A DNA stretch of 64,000 bases from Gellertiella hungarica (lineage in GTDB: Bacteria > Pseudomonadota > Alphaproteobacteria > Rhizobiales > Rhizobiaceae), in NCBI RefSeq assembly GCF_014197145.1, contig NZ_JACIEZ010000003.1, positions 186,001 to 250,000 of the forward strand. The letters are read 5' to 3'. Within the stretch, counting starts at the first letter, position 1; the number at the start of each line of letters is the position of its first letter. The notes under the pieces are model-generated. The model was not told the origin of the DNA. It saw nothing but the letters and a program-made list of their open reading frames with translations, and searched no databases. Made by a program: the position numbers and the translations under genes. Below, piece after piece: positions 62,176 to 64,000 of this stretch.

Positions 62176-62739
62176 TTACTGCGCGCCGACGGTAACCTTG
62201 ATCATGCGGTCCGGGTCGCTCACCTCGCCGTTCTGACCTTCGCCGCGCTTGATCTTGTCGACCGCTTCCATGCCGGACACCACCTTGCCGACGACCGTGT
62301 ACTGGCCGTTCAGGAAATCGCCCGGAGCGAACATGATGAAGAACTGCGAGTTTGCAGAGTTCGGGTCGGCTGCACGCGCCATGCCGACGGTGCCGCGTTC
62401 GAACGGCTTGTCGGAGAATTCGGCAGGAAGGTCCGGCAGGTCGGAACCGCCCGTCCCGGCGAGCGAGGGATCGTAACCCTTGTCCGCATTGCCGTATTTC
62501 ACGTCGCCCGTCTGGGCCATGAAGCCCTCGATCACGCGGTGAAAGACGACGTTGTCGTAGGCGCCCTTGGAGGCGAGCTCCTTGATGCGTTCCACGTGCT
62601 TCGGCGCCACGTCGTTGGCCAGCTCGATCACGACGGGACCGTCCTTCAGCTGAATGGTCAGCATGTCGGCTGCGCGCGCCACGCCCGTGAGGGAGGCGGC
62701 GACCAGAAGTCCGGCAAAGGCCAGTTTGAAGATCTTCAT
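62176..62739 (-). CDS. ppiA: Peptidyl-prolyl cis-trans isomerase (cyclophilin, periplasmic)
   Basis: 187 residues. An N-terminal signal peptide (FKLAFAGLLVAASLTGVARA) precedes a cyclophilin domain: FHRVIEGFMAQTGDVKYG, SQFFIMFAPGDFLNGQY and VVGKVVSGMEAVDKI. It assists proline isomerisation in the periplasm. Confidence 0.93.
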   Translation of the reverse strand: MKIFKLAFAGLLVAASLTGVARAADMLTIQLKDGPVVIELANDVAPKHVERIKELASKGAYDNVVFHRVIEGFMAQTGDVKYGNADKGYDPSLAGTGGSDLPDLPAEFSDKPFERGTVGMARAADPNSANSQFFIMFAPGDFLNGQYTVVGKVVSGMEAVDKIKRGEGQNGEVSDPDRMIKVTVGAQ

Positions 62740-62772
62740 GAATTCTCCGTTCTGTTCAGATCGCTGATGGCT

Positions 62773-63270
62773 TTATCGTTTCTGCATCCTGGCGGAAAGC
62801 GCTGCCAGCACGTCCTTCGGAACGAAGGGGCTGACGTCCCCGCCCATGGCCGCTATCTGGCGCACCAATGTGGCCGTTATGGGCCGCGAGACCGTGCCGG
62901 CCGGCAGAAACACCGTCTGCACGTCGGGTGCCATGCGGCTGTTCATCCCCGCCATCTGCATCTCGTAATCGAGATCCGTGCCATCACGCAGGCCGCGGAT
63001 AAGGATGCGCGCACCGTTGGCCCGCGCGGCATCCACCACGAGATTGCTGAAGGAAACCACGGAAACTCGCCCGCTGGCCTCGGGAAGCGCGCTCGCCAGC
63101 GACGCCTCGATCAGCGCTGCACGCTCTTCGAAGGTAAAGAGCGGAACCTTGCCCGGATGAATCCCGATCGCCACGACCACCCTGTCGGCGATGTTCAGCG
63201 CCTGAAGCAGCACGTCCATATGGCCATTGGTCAGCGGGTCGAAGGAGCCCGGGTAGAAGGCGGTCGTCAT
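62773..63270 (-). CDS. coaD: Phosphopantetheine adenylyltransferase
   Basis: 165 residues starting [20 protein letters not shown], with nucleotidyltransferase [10 protein letters not shown] motif, [20 protein letters not shown] and ISSTLVR-like [17 protein letters not shown]. It makes dephospho-CoA. The start at 63270 is chosen for the family N-terminus. Confidence 0.96.
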   Translation of the reverse strand: MTTAFYPGSFDPLTNGHMDVLLQALNIADRVVVAIGIHPGKVPLFTFEERAALIEASLASALPEASGRVSVVSFSNLVVDAARANGARILIRGLRDGTDLDYEMQMAGMNSRMAPDVQTVFLPAGTVSRPITATLVRQIAAMGGDVSPFVPKDVLAALSARMQKR

Positions 63271-63628
63271 GGTCGGTCCGATACGAATGTCAGGCATGCC
63301 TTTTGTCACGGATGGGCCTCAACCGCAAGCCTCGGCCCCGTCCGAGCGAAGCGGGCAAGATGAACGCCAGATGAATGGCCCATTCAAGATGGTTTCAGGC
63401 GACGGATGGTTAAAAGATGGTCATGGAACCGAAAAGGGGGTTCGGCGGTTGTTCGACAGGCCGCCCGGACCAACGGCGGCTCCTCCCGGCAGAGCACGGG
63501 AGAAGGAGGCCTGGAAATGTTTGCCATCGTGCTTAACGCATTGCCAAGGACCCTTCACCGGATTTGCCGCGTTCCCGTTTAGACTCCAGATACCAAACAT
63601 CCGGAAATTATATTGGAGGTTCAACCAG
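63271..63628. other. Intergenic region after coaD
   Basis: 358 bp without a supported gene. The final ~30 bp contain GGAGG ahead of the small plus-strand gene at 63629. I see no striking repeats. Confidence 0.4.
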
Positions 63629-63769
63629 ATGCCCGACAAGATTACGATGATCAGCGTGTGCTGGATGACCCTGATGGGCGCGATGTTCGCCGCCATGCTG
63701 ACGCTGGCAGACAGCGACCCGGCTGCGATCCACCACACCACGTCTCGAGTCGTAACCGCCCATTCATAA
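63629..63769 (+). CDS. Very small membrane protein
   Basis: 46 residues (MPDKITMISVCWMTLMGAMF...) with one hydrophobic segment of about 20 residues. GGAGG ribosome site 10 bases upstream. No family recognised; confidence rests on the ribosome site and the membrane-like composition. Confidence 0.5.
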   Translation: MPDKITMISVCWMTLMGAMFAAMLTLADSDPAAIHHTTSRVVTAHS

Positions 63770-63831
63770 AGGCGTCCCATGCTCTAGGCCGCCGGGTCCC
63801 GATGGTCTCCGGATTAGGAGGGATAAGAGAG

Positions 63832-63960
63832 ATGGTAATGAGTCTGATAATGCTCGCCGCCCTCATTGGCCTGATGTTCTTCGGAAGCATGGTCTCCGCC
63901 TTTTCGGAGATGCGCCGCGAACAGCATGAAGGCGAACAGATGCCCGCACTGAAGCCCTAG
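63832..63960 (+). CDS. Very small membrane protein
   Basis: 42 residues (MVMSLIMLAALIGLMFFGSM...) with one transmembrane segment followed by a charged tail (SEMRREQHEGEQMPALKP). TAGGAGGG lies 8 bases before the ATG. It follows the other small membrane gene by 62 bp and may be in the same transcript. Confidence 0.55.
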   Translation: MVMSLIMLAALIGLMFFGSMVSAFSEMRREQHEGEQMPALKP

Positions 63961-64000
63961 TCGTCGCAGCCGCGCCGAAAAGGCAGAGTTTCAAAACAAG

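Overview
The window is a GC-rich chromosomal segment of an alphaproteobacterium, almost certainly a member of the Rhizobiaceae/Rhizobiales. Diagnostic blocks are ntrC-ntrY-ntrX followed by a D-amino-acid aminotransferase, hfq and hflX; a cysG-DUF2849-cysI-DUF934 sulfite-assimilation cluster; a bioBFDAZ biotin operon with a BioR-type operator; and a tmk-holB-metG-tatD block. Assignments rest on protein motifs, gene order and overlaps read directly from the sequence; no database search was run.

Backbone, left part (1-21,265): nitrogen/redox two-component regulators (ntrC is cut by the window edge), Hfq and HflX, an antitoxin beside a frameshifted ParE-like toxin, mazG and a nucleoside deaminase, sulfite reduction with siroheme synthesis, ferredoxin-NADP reductase, a GntR regulator with its own palindromic operators, and the complete bioB-F-D-A-Z operon with four stop/start overlaps.

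Accessory region (21,266-45,666): two different elements sit in tandem in one tRNA-Ser(UGA) gene. A 39-nt 5' half of the tRNA lies at 21,266, a complete tRNA at 36,931, and a 64-nt 3' part at 45,603. The shared 13-nt core is in the anticodon stem-loop. Element 1 (about 15.7 kb) has an integrase, small HTH regulators, a DUF1376-like replication protein, and a head/packaging module in the order portal-protease-capsid-connector-closure-HNH-TerS-TerL. It has no lysis genes and only a damaged tape-measure remnant plus a polysaccharide-lyase-like protein for a tail. That is the layout of capsid-forming phage satellites (cf-PICI) rather than of a full prophage. Element 2 (about 8.6 kb) carries an integrase, a rolling-circle Rep, a MobV-like relaxase, and a complete restriction-modification system closely resembling PvuII (methylase divergent from controller and endonuclease, with a C-box). 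It looks like an integrative mobilizable element.

Backbone, right part (45,667-64,000): a putative exported cadherin/Ig-like protein, a SnoaL-like protein divergent from a LysR regulator, manganese catalase, RlpA, a D,D-carboxypeptidase, tmk-holB, metG-tatD-MBL hydrolase, a frameshifted EamA transporter, a DUF4864 protein, then on the minus strand coaD, two cyclophilins, queA and tgt, and two very small membrane proteins at the end.
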